From: Bacillota bacterium
GTDB taxonomy: Bacteria > Bacillota > Sulfobacillia > Sulfobacillales > Sulfobacillaceae
DNA: 11,321 nucleotides
NCBI GenBank assembly: GCA_023488565.1
Contig: JAMDDZ010000117.1
Span: 1-11,321, forward strand
Direction of reading: 5' to 3'
The notes under the pieces were generated by a model, which was not told the origin of the DNA, ran no database searches, and saw nothing but the letters and a program-made list of their open reading frames with translations. Below are positions 6,054 to 11,321 of this stretch, in pieces. Every line of letters starts with the position of its first letter. Positions within the stretch are counted from its first letter, which is position 1. The translations under genes were made by a program, and so were the position numbers.

Positions 6054-6512
6054 GTGCGGATCTTGACGGTAGGGCACCCGAAAAGCAAGGAAATCGAACG
6101 CTTGATGATGGAATATCAAAAGCGTCTCGGGCTGTGGGTGCGGTTAAGCTGGGATTTCGTGCCCGAGATTTCATACCGCTCAGGTCAAGAAACGTTTGCG
6201 AAGAAATCAGAAAGCGATGCTTTGTTGTCCAAGATTTCCCCAAAGGAATTTGTGATACTATTGGATATTGATGGCGAGATGGTAAGCTCAACGGAATTTA
6301 GTAAGAAACTTATTGAGTGGCATAGTCAAGGGCGGATCGTCACTTTCGTGGTGGGGGGCAGTTTAGGAGTTGAGGATGGGCTCAAAACGCGGGCCAATTG
6401 GCGGTGGTCCCTGTCCCAACTAACGTTTCCTCATGCGCTGGCGCAACTCTTGTTGATGGAACAGTTATATCGAGCCTGGGCTATATATCACCACCATCCC
6501 TATCATAAGTAA
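6054..6512 (+). CDS. rlmH: 23S rRNA (pseudouridine-1915-N3) methyltransferase RlmH
   Basis: SPOUT-family methyltransferase of 152 residues. By family knowledge, the dimer uses S-adenosylmethionine to methylate N3 of pseudouridine 1915 in helix 69 of 23S rRNA on assembled 70S ribosomes. GTG 6054 is taken as start because AAGGAGG (6041-6047) lies 6 bases before it and the protein then begins MRILTVGHPK, as family members do. Upstream ATG 6027 would add nine residues ahead of the ribosome site. Visible features: VVGGSLG (99-105), the knot loop that binds the cofactor; LSQLTFPHALAQLLLMEQLYRAW (120-142); and the C-terminal PYHK, which is diagnostic. Length and motifs are complete. It is 19 bp upstream of the flavin oxidoreductase gene, with which it probably forms an operon. 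Confidence 0.96.
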   Translation: MRILTVGHPKSKEIERLMMEYQKRLGLWVRLSWDFVPEISYRSGQETFAKKSESDALLSKISPKEFVILLDIDGEMVSSTEFSKKLIEWHSQGRIVTFVVGGSLGVEDGLKTRANWRWSLSQLTFPHALAQLLLMEQLYRAWAIYHHHPYHK

Positions 6513-6531
6513 GGAAAGAGGAGGGTCATCC

Positions 6532-7575
6532 GTGGCGCTATTGTTTCAACCGTGGAAGTTAAAGGGCTTAGAAATCAAAAATCGCATCATGATGTCGCCG
6601 ATGTGCCAATACTCTGTATGGGCCGAAGATGGCGCCCCTAACGATTGGCATTTCGTCCATTACATATCCCGGGCTGTTGGGGGTGTCGGTTTGGTCATGA
6701 TGGAAATGACCGATGTGGTCCCCGACGGCCGCATTACCGTTAATGATTTGGGCATTTGGAGTGACCGCCAGATTGATGCTTTTCGCCGCATTATCGACCA
6801 AGTGCATCAATATGATGCTAAGGTCGGTATCCAATTGGCCCATGCCGGACGGAAGGCGGAATCCGAAAGTTTACGGCCGGAGGCACCTTCGGCTATTCGC
6901 TTTTCGCCACGCTACCGGGTTCCTCATGCTTTAACTGGAGATGAAATTAAGGGATTGATTGATGCCTTTGCAGCTGGGGCACGGCGAGCTTGCGAGGCTG
7001 GTGTGGATACATTAGAACTGCACGGGGCCCATGGATATTTACTCCAGCAATTTATGTCGCCGTTATCAAACCAGCGCGATGATGAGTGGGGAGAGTACAC
7101 CAAATTTCCTACCGAAGTGATACGCGCGGTGCGCAGTGCGATTCCGGGTAGCATGCCTTTGGCCATGCGCGTTTCTGCTGTCGAATACGATCCCAAGGGC
7201 TATACCTTTGAACAACTGGTTGAGATGGCGAAGGTGTTTCATCAGGCTGGAGTGGATCTGTTTGATGTCTCTTCCGGCGGGAACGCTCCCATTGTTCCTG
7301 ACCCCATTTACCCTGGGTATCATGTGCCGTATGGAGCGACCATCCGCCGCGAAGTAGGAGTTCCGGTCATTGCCGTGGGTATTCTGGAAGATCCACACTT
7401 GGCTGAATCAGTGCTGCAGCAAGGTCAGGCCGACATCATTGCGTTGGCGCGGGGGTTGCTCCGGGATCCCTACTGGCCTAACACTGCGGCGATGGCACTG
7501 GACGGGACCGTGCAGGTTCCTAAGCAATATTATCGTGCCTTTAAAAAGAGCTTTCTAGGATTGCGACAGGATTAG
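6532..7575 (+). CDS. namA: Old yellow enzyme family NADPH dehydrogenase (YqjM/NamA type)
   Basis: FMN-dependent (beta/alpha)8-barrel ene-reductase of 347 residues; the family reduces activated C=C bonds of unsaturated aldehydes, ketones and related electrophiles using NADPH. GTG 6532 follows GAGGAGGG (6518-6525). The YqjM-type signature is clear: NRIMMSPMCQY with flavin-tuning C25; GIQLAHAGRKA (99-109) with Q101; substrate-binding H164 and H167 in LHGAHGYLLQQFMSPLSN; AMRVSA with the FMN-contacting Arg; and VGILEDPHLAE then DIIALARGLLRDP near the C-terminus for phosphate binding. The stop is 5 bp before the MazG-like gene, indicating one transcript with rlmH and that gene. A role in detoxifying electrophiles is likely; the natural substrate cannot be read from sequence. 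Confidence 0.93.
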   Translation: MALLFQPWKLKGLEIKNRIMMSPMCQYSVWAEDGAPNDWHFVHYISRAVGGVGLVMMEMTDVVPDGRITVNDLGIWSDRQIDAFRRIIDQVHQYDAKVGIQLAHAGRKAESESLRPEAPSAIRFSPRYRVPHALTGDEIKGLIDAFAAGARRACEAGVDTLELHGAHGYLLQQFMSPLSNQRDDEWGEYTKFPTEVIRAVRSAIPGSMPLAMRVSAVEYDPKGYTFEQLVEMAKVFHQAGVDLFDVSSGGNAPIVPDPIYPGYHVPYGATIRREVGVPVIAVGILEDPHLAESVLQQGQADIIALARGLLRDPYWPNTAAMALDGTVQVPKQYYRAFKKSFLGLRQD

Positions 7576-7580
7576 CGCCC

Positions 7581-7904
7581 ATGGAACTCAAAGAGGTGCA
7601 AGACCGAGTGGACCGCTGGATTGGCCAGTTTAGCGAAGGATATTTCTCTCCTCAAGGTATGATTTTGCGTTTGGTGGAAGAATTGGGGGAATTGTCGCGC
7701 GAGGTTAGTCACCAGTTTGGAGAAAAGCAGAAAAAAGCCAGTGAACCTGAAAGTTCACTGGCCATGGAATTAGGCGATTTGTTTTTTGTTCTGGTGTCCA
7801 TGGCAAACGCGCTGGAGATTGACTTAGAGTCTGCTTTTCTTGCGGTAATGCAAAAGTTCGAAACTCGGGACAAAGACCGATGGACGCCTAAGAAACCTGG
7901 ATAA
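7581..7904 (+). CDS. MazG-family nucleotide pyrophosphohydrolase (small, YpjD-like)
   Basis: A 107-residue all-alpha protein. ATG 7581 starts 5 bp after the preceding stop. The ribosome site is weak (AGGA within the upstream gene end), so coupling is likely. Metal-binding motifs are in order: EELGELSRE (33-41) with E33, E34 and E37, then ELGDLFFVLVSMAN (63-76) with E63 and D66. This is the EExxE ... ExxD pattern of MazG/YpjD enzymes, which hydrolyse nucleoside triphosphates to monophosphate and pyrophosphate and clean damaged nucleotides from the pool (family knowledge). The substrate is not predictable. The linker between the two helices (KKASEPESS, 51-59) is encoded by DNA forming a perfect hairpin, described separately. 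Its partner in the operon is the old yellow enzyme, another housecleaning-type activity. Confidence 0.9.
   Translation: MELKEVQDRVDRWIGQFSEGYFSPQGMILRLVEELGELSREVSHQFGEKQKKASEPESSLAMELGDLFFVLVSMANALEIDLESAFLAVMQKFETRDKDRWTPKKPG
7731..7762 (-). terminator. Perfect minus-strand terminator shape inside the MazG-like gene
   Basis: Read on the minus strand: GCCAGTGAAC (7762-7753), loop TTTCAG, GTTCACTGGC (7746-7737), then six T (7736-7731). A 10-bp perfect stem with a 6-base loop and T6 tail is a textbook rho-independent terminator. It lies within the coding sequence of a plus-strand gene, so it could only stop antisense transcription. On the plus strand no T-run follows the stem, so sense transcription should pass. 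Confidence 0.6.
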
Positions 7905-8003
7905 CAGGGGCTGCAGATACGGGAGACCAGGTATAAAAATTATTCGATACGACCATTAAGACCCTAAGTGCGGCATAGATAAAGCTAGAATCATGCCACC
8001 AAT

Positions 8004-8033
8004 CCGTTCCGGCTTTGTTCCGTATCGGAACGG
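8004..8033. repeat. Two alternative hairpins sharing one arm
   Basis: CCGTTCCG (8004-8011) can pair with CGGAACGG (8026-8033) across 14 bases. GTTCCG (8017-8022) can pair with CGGAAC (8026-8031) across only three bases. The two structures exclude each other. No T-run follows. On the minus strand this lies directly downstream of the group II intron remnant. Confidence 0.45.
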
Positions 8034-8044
8034 TTGATCCATTA

Positions 8045-8115
8045 GGCGAGTAACCCGGGCAATTGCAGCCCCAGCTCTTCCAGAACCGGACCTGGAGCTC
8101 TCGGCTTATCCGGCT
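8045..8115 (-). mobile_element. Probable decayed group II intron 3' end (domains V and VI)
   Basis: On the minus strand, 8115-8084 can be read as domain V of exactly 32 bases. Lower helix AGCCGGA pairs with TCCGGTT, including the AGC catalytic triad and its G-U wobble. Then come a 6-base upper arm, a GAGA (GNRA) tetraloop, the other 6-base arm, a two-base bulge (GG) and the closing strand. The upper helix has three mismatches, two of them A-C as expected from decay. Next, after TCTGGAAGAGCT, GGGC (8071-8068), a 7-base loop and GCCC (8060-8057) resemble domain VI. TTACTCG then follows, close to the usual end of bacterial group II introns. No reverse transcriptase or earlier domain is present, so only a fossil tail remains. 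The assignment comes from pattern and structure by eye. Confidence 0.55.
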
Positions 8116-8175
8116 TCGCTACCGACCTTGCACATTGGAAATAAACCAAACTGAACTTAAAGAGACATTGTGACG

Positions 8176-8207
8176 GATGCCGAAAGCGCCTGAGATGGCA
8201 TCGGCGC
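8176..8207 (+). repeat. Two competing stems in the leader of the PIG-L gene
   Basis: GATGCC (8176-8181) can pair with GGCATC (8197-8202), and GCGCC (8186-8190) with GGCGC (8203-8207). The stems interlock. With no linker between the two 3' strands they probably alternate rather than form a stable pseudoknot. They lie about 100 bases before the start codon. Confidence 0.3.
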
Positions 8208-8304
8208 ATGCACATCACCTGTCTATGAGGTATGATCCTCCTAAACAGAAATTGTACCAGTGTGAGGCAGTCTTGATGTCTGCTTTGGGCGAAAGGAGAT
8301 TGTA

Positions 8305-9051
8305 ATGGACCTTAGTCAAATTTTGCCGATTCCAGATGTGATGCAAGCCAAACGCGTAATTGCTTTCTCGCCCCATCCCGATGATAACGAGATGGGAGCA
8401 GGAGGAACGTTGGCCAAGCTCGCCCAAACGGGCACAGAGATATTATGGGCGGTCGCAAGCGACGGCAGTGTGGGCACCGAAGATAACGCCACCTCGACCA
8501 ACTCTTTGGCTGCCGTGAGGCGTCAGGAACAAGAAGACGCCGTACGCCTCTTGGGTGGATACGGCGTAGAGTGGATGGGGTTTACTGACACTCATTTGCG
8601 CGATAACCCGCAATCTTTGGAATTCAAGGTAGTGAAGCTTATAAGATCTTATCACCCGGATTTTGTATTTTGTCCCGATCCGTGGCTTCCTTATGAAGCG
8701 CATCCAGATCATCGAACGCTGGGACATGCAGTCTCCACGGCACTGTTAATGGTGAACTTTCCATTAGCATATCCTGAAACGGGAGCAGCTGTGACCGCTC
8801 CTTCCATCGCGTACTACGGCTCTGCCTGGCCTAACACGACAGTCGATATCAGCGATACATTTCAACGTAAACTAGAGGCATTGATGGCCCACAAAAGTCA
8901 ATTTATCCCACCGTTTGACCAGCAAATCCAAATGTATTTGACACTGCAAGCGGTGTCTCTCGGTGAATCGATTGGGGTCGCCCGTGGAGAAGCTTTTAAG
9001 GTGTTAACTCACCATCACCTACACTTTAATGTAGATGCCTGGAAGTCCTAA
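8305..9051 (+). CDS. PIG-L/LmbE-family N-deacetylase
   Basis: A 248-residue zinc-dependent deacetylase. ATG 8305 follows AAAGGAGA (8292-8299) at good spacing. The zinc site is complete: FSPHPDDNEMGAGGTLAKL, with H24, D26 and D27 in PHPDD, and HPDHR (133-137) with H133 and H136. D26 or D27 is the likely general base. By family knowledge such enzymes remove acetyl groups from N-acetylglucosamine-containing small molecules: BshB in bacillithiol synthesis, MshB in mycothiol, chitobiose deacetylases and antibiotic pathways. Nothing here fixes the substrate, and no bacillithiol partner gene (bshA or bshC) is adjacent. No signal peptide, so cytoplasmic. It appears to be a single-gene unit: a 400-bp gene-free stretch precedes it and a hairpin-rich region follows. 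Confidence 0.9.
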   Translation: MDLSQILPIPDVMQAKRVIAFSPHPDDNEMGAGGTLAKLAQTGTEILWAVASDGSVGTEDNATSTNSLAAVRRQEQEDAVRLLGGYGVEWMGFTDTHLRDNPQSLEFKVVKLIRSYHPDFVFCPDPWLPYEAHPDHRTLGHAVSTALLMVNFPLAYPETGAAVTAPSIAYYGSAWPNTTVDISDTFQRKLEALMAHKSQFIPPFDQQIQMYLTLQAVSLGESIGVARGEAFKVLTHHHLHFNVDAWKS

Positions 9052-9120
9052 CCGCTTGCAAGAATTGTCACGCACGTCTAGAAATGGGGGGGTCTCTTGT
9101 CACCCCCCTATCAAAGCGGT
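9051..9120 (+). repeat. Nested inverted repeats after the PIG-L gene (possible terminator)
   Basis: Inner hairpin: GGGGGGT (9087-9093), eight-base loop, ACCCCCC (9102-9108). Outer arms: ACCGCTT (9051-9057), which overlaps the last base of the stop codon, and AAGCGGT (9114-9120). The inner stem is very strong and would end the PIG-L transcript's structured tail, but no T-run follows, so terminator activity is uncertain. Confidence 0.5.
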
Positions 9121-9172
9121 AGGCTGAGTGTAGTCCGGAAGGTTAGTCCTAGCCAAGGAATGCTCTGAGAAC

Positions 9173-9194
9173 GTTATCTTCTTGGCGAGATAAC
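9173..9194. promoter_or_regulatory. Inverted repeat in the control region of the bkd genes
   Basis: GTTATCT (9173-9179), eight bases, AGATAAC (9188-9194): a perfect 7-bp inverted repeat 108 bp before the lpdV start. The size suits a dimeric regulator's operator or a leader hairpin. AT-rich TTATAT at 9225-9230 downstream could be a -10 element, but no -35 match was found, and no sigma-54 type -24/-12 pair (GG...GC) was evident. Confidence 0.35.
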
Positions 9195-9301
9195 CGATGG
9201 AGAACCATAGATATCAAATCAGCGTTATATAGACGGACACAGAACATACCTGAATTGGGCAAACTTGAGGATATTAAGTATTTTTGAAGGAGGAACAGCG
9301 C

Positions 9302-10708
9302 ATGGCGGACCATACATATGACGTAGTGGTAGTGGGTGGCGGCACTGGTGGTTATGTAGCGGCTATTCGAGCAGCGCAGCTGGGGTTGAAAACAGCCTTA
9401 GTGGACGTCGAAAAAGTGGGCGGCACGTGTCTGCACCGGGGGTGCATTCCCACTAAAGCCTTGCTGGAAACCGCAGAATTGCTGCATACCTTTAGCCACA
9501 AAGCGGATTATGGTTTAGCTGGTGGCGAGGTAACACTAGATTACCCCAAAGCTCTGGCGAAAAAAGACAAAGTAGTGACCCAACTGTGGAAAGGCGTGGA
9601 GTTTCTTCTTAAAAAGAACCGTGTTACCGTGTATCAAGGATGGGGACGGTTGGTGAGTCCGCAAAAAGTGCAAGTCGATGCCGAGGGCCAGGAACCTATA
9701 GTCATCTCCGCTACTGACATTGTGATCGCCACTGGCTCTGTGCCCAGAGCGTTGCCTGGATTGTCTTTCGATGGGAAACGCGTTATTAGTTCAGATGATG
9801 TGTTACAGCGGCAAGATGTGCCACGGTCGGTGTTGATCTTAGGCGGCGGGGCCATCGGCGTAGAGTTTGCCTCTATGTATAATGACTTTGGGTCCAACGT
9901 TACGTTGGTGGAAATGTTGCCGCATATTTTGCCTCAAGATGACGAGGAAATTGCCACGACCTTGGGTAAGCTGTTGACGAGACGCGGAGTGAAGATTTTC
10001 CCCGGAACTAAGTTTGATATTGGCAGTGTAAAAGTGGGCGACACCGGGGTTTCGGCAACGGTAGAAAAGTCCGATGGCAAAACTGAATCGGTTGCAGGAG
10101 ATGTTTTGCTGATAGCGGTGGGACGCAAACCGGTTACCGAAAATATCGGTTTGGAAACGGTAGGAGTGACCTTAGAGCGTGGATTTATTGCGGTCGATCA
10201 GCACTATCGCACCAACGTGCCTCATGTTTATGCGATTGGTGATGTTATTGGGGGATACCTTTTGGCCCATGTGGCAGCTCACGAAGGCATGATCGCAATG
10301 GAGACAATTGCTGGCAAAGACCCGGAACTTTTGGATCCACACCGCGTGCCGCGTGTTACCTATTCTCGACCAGAGGTGGCCTCGGTCGGATTGACGCAAA
10401 ATGAAGCCGAAGATCAAGGTTATGAGACTAAAGTTGGCATTTTCCCTTTTCGCGCCAACGGCAAATCCCTAATTTTGGGGGATGCCGAAGGAATGGTAAA
10501 ATTGGTAGCGGATAAAAAGACCGATGCCTTGTTGGGTGCTCACATCGTAGGACCTCATGCTTCGGACTTAATTAATGAAATGGCGTTGGCGAAATTTTTG
10601 GAAGCTACCGCATGGGAAGTCGCAGAAAGCGTTCACGCCCATCCAACGGTTTCCGAGGTATTGCATGAGGCGGCGCTGGCGGTTGATGGATTGGCGATTC
10701 ACATTTAA
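9302..10708 (+). CDS. lpdV: Dihydrolipoyl dehydrogenase, E3 of a branched-chain 2-oxoacid dehydrogenase complex
   Basis: FAD-dependent disulfide oxidoreductase of 468 residues; it reoxidises the dihydrolipoyl group of the E2 core and passes electrons to NAD+. ATG 9302 is chosen because AAGGAGG (9287-9293) lies 8 bases before it; an in-frame TTG at 9284 would place the ribosome site inside the gene. Features: FAD fold VVVVGGGTGGYVAAIRAAQLG (8-28); redox-active C43 and C48 in GGTCLHRGCIPTKALL; second FAD strand IVIATGS; NAD fold VLILGGGAIGVEFASMYNDFG; VYAIGDVIGGYLLAHVAAHEG; and the C-terminal dimer domain with catalytic H447 and E452 in HAHPTVSE. Tandem TAA stops end the gene. The E1 alpha gene follows 23 bp later, as lpdV precedes bkdAA in Bacillus subtilis, which supports the bkd rather than the pyruvate complex. 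Confidence 0.92.
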   Translation: MADHTYDVVVVGGGTGGYVAAIRAAQLGLKTALVDVEKVGGTCLHRGCIPTKALLETAELLHTFSHKADYGLAGGEVTLDYPKALAKKDKVVTQLWKGVEFLLKKNRVTVYQGWGRLVSPQKVQVDAEGQEPIVISATDIVIATGSVPRALPGLSFDGKRVISSDDVLQRQDVPRSVLILGGGAIGVEFASMYNDFGSNVTLVEMLPHILPQDDEEIATTLGKLLTRRGVKIFPGTKFDIGSVKVGDTGVSATVEKSDGKTESVAGDVLLIAVGRKPVTENIGLETVGVTLERGFIAVDQHYRTNVPHVYAIGDVIGGYLLAHVAAHEGMIAMETIAGKDPELLDPHRVPRVTYSRPEVASVGLTQNEAEDQGYETKVGIFPFRANGKSLILGDAEGMVKLVADKKTDALLGAHIVGPHASDLINEMALAKFLEATAWEVAESVHAHPTVSEVLHEAALAVDGLAIHI

Positions 10709-10731
10709 TAACCAAAGGGGGATTCCCATTT

Positions 10732-11321
10732 ATGGCAGGGAGCGATGCGCTCTACGGCCTAGGACTCGACGCCAACAAAATTGAGACGATGTACTATTAC
10801 ATGGTTCTAAGTAGGGCGTTGGACGAAAGAATGTGGATTCTAAACCGCCAAGGGAAGTCGGCTTTTGTGATTTCCTGTCAGGGGCAAGAAGGAGCACAGA
10901 TCGGAGTGGCTGCCGCCCTAGATCCGGCGGTGGACTGGGTTGCTCCCTATTACAGAGACTTGGGGGTTGTGCTGTATTTTGGGATGACCCCGCGGGACGT
11001 CATGCTGGGGCAGTTGGCCAAAGCCGATGATCCTAGCTCTGGGGCCCGTCAAATGCCCGCGCACTATGGATCCCGAGCGCATCATATCCTGACGGGTTCA
11101 TCGCCTGTGGCTACTCAGGTGCCGCAGGCTGCAGGCATTGCCTGGGCCGCGAAATTACGGCATCAAGAGGGCGTGGTGATGACTTCGTTGGGGGAGGGGT
11201 CCACCAATCAAGGGGAATTTCATGAAGGGATGAATTTTGCGGCGGTACATCGTTTGCCATTAATCATTGTTGTCGAAAACAACGGTTTTGCCATCTCGGT
11301 CCCCAGTGAGCCGGCATTTGA
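10732..11321 (+). CDS. bkdAA: Branched-chain 2-oxoacid dehydrogenase E1 alpha subunit (3' part outside window)
   Basis: The first 196 residues of a thiamine diphosphate enzyme subunit. ATG 10732 follows AAAGGGGGA (10714-10722). With the beta subunit it decarboxylates 2-oxo acids from valine, leucine and isoleucine and transfers the acyl group to lipoyl-E2, supplying branched acyl-CoA for catabolism and branched fatty acids. Visible: SCQGQEGAQIGVAAAL (48-63), YYRDLGVVLYFGMTPRDVM (73-91), RQMPAHYGSR (106-115), TGSSPVATQVPQAAGIA (121-137) and the cofactor motif GEGSTNQGEFHEG (154-166) ending in VENN (181-184). GEG in place of GDG, and the NQGEFHEG wording, are typical of Bacillus BkdAA rather than PdhA. 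E1 beta and E2 genes are expected just beyond the window. Confidence 0.88.
   Translation, partial: MAGSDALYGLGLDANKIETMYYYMVLSRALDERMWILNRQGKSAFVISCQGQEGAQIGVAAALDPAVDWVAPYYRDLGVVLYFGMTPRDVMLGQLAKADDPSSGARQMPAHYGSRAHHILTGSSPVATQVPQAAGIAWAAKLRHQEGVVMTSLGEGSTNQGEFHEGMNFAAVHRLPLIIVVENNGFAISVPSEPAF

Larger units (their letters stand above)
7905..8304. other. Gene-free stretch of 400 bp between the MazG-like and PIG-L genes
   Basis: No frame on either strand looks like protein. An AT-rich patch (TATAAAAATTATT, 7932-7944) could hold a promoter, but no paired hexamer was convincing. The stretch contains alternative hairpins at 8004-8033, a probable group II intron remnant at 8045-8115 and competing stems at 8176-8207, all listed separately. 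The last 15 bases carry the ribosome site of the PIG-L gene. Confidence 0.6.

Noticed and set aside
8215..8427. Minus-strand frame near the PIG-L start with GGAGG upstream of a hypothetical start
   Set aside because: It overlaps the conserved N-terminus of the PIG-L protein in antisense and its product has no protein-like character.
9061..9301. Sigma-54 promoter as in the Bacillus subtilis bkd operon
   Set aside because: No -24/-12 GG-N10-GC element with suitable flanks was found.
1..11321. tRNA, rRNA or CRISPR array
   Set aside because: No cloverleaf, rRNA-like stretch or regularly spaced repeats were seen on either strand.

Overview
The window looks like chromosomal DNA of a Gram-positive (Firmicute-type) bacterium of about 50% G+C. 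Evidence: strong AAGGAGG-type ribosome sites; GTG starts; an htrA-rlmH gene order of the kind found downstream of yycFG-yycJ in Bacillus relatives; and an lpdV-bkdAA pair as in the Bacillus bkd operon. A Sulfobacillus-like thermoacidophile would fit, but that is inference.

Left part (1-4964), accessory: the end of an unidentified gene, then a convergent large serine recombinase (minus strand, start corrected to 1728). Next are a 54-residue protein read divergently, a 434-bp gene-free stretch with promoter-like sites and a strong hairpin, and a minimal nucleotidyltransferase (MNT) with no HEPN partner visible. The block ends with a tightly coupled pair: a non-canonical DprA/Smf-like SLOG protein and a 400-residue protein with a ComF-type phosphoribosyltransferase domain plus a topoisomerase-type zinc ribbon. 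This pair is the best candidate for an unusual nucleic-acid or nucleotide-centred system, possibly defence, carried by a recombinase-mobilised island.

Junction (about 4965-5560): a decayed htrA. Only the last strand of the protease domain and the PDZ domain remain, with at least one frameshift, just upstream of rlmH. The island may therefore have entered or remodelled the yycJ-htrA-rlmH neighbourhood. A bidirectional terminator follows.

Middle (5561-7904), core: a small three-helix membrane protein (minus strand), then an apparent operon of rlmH (23S rRNA methyltransferase), a YqjM/NamA-type old yellow enzyme and a small MazG-family pyrophosphohydrolase. The MazG-like gene contains a perfect rho-independent terminator shape for the opposite strand.

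Right part: a 400-bp gene-free stretch holding what reads as the 3' end (domains V-VI) of a decayed group II intron on the minus strand, then a PIG-L/LmbE-family deacetylase. The window ends with the start of a branched-chain 2-oxoacid dehydrogenase operon: lpdV (E3), then bkdAA (E1 alpha), cut by the window edge.
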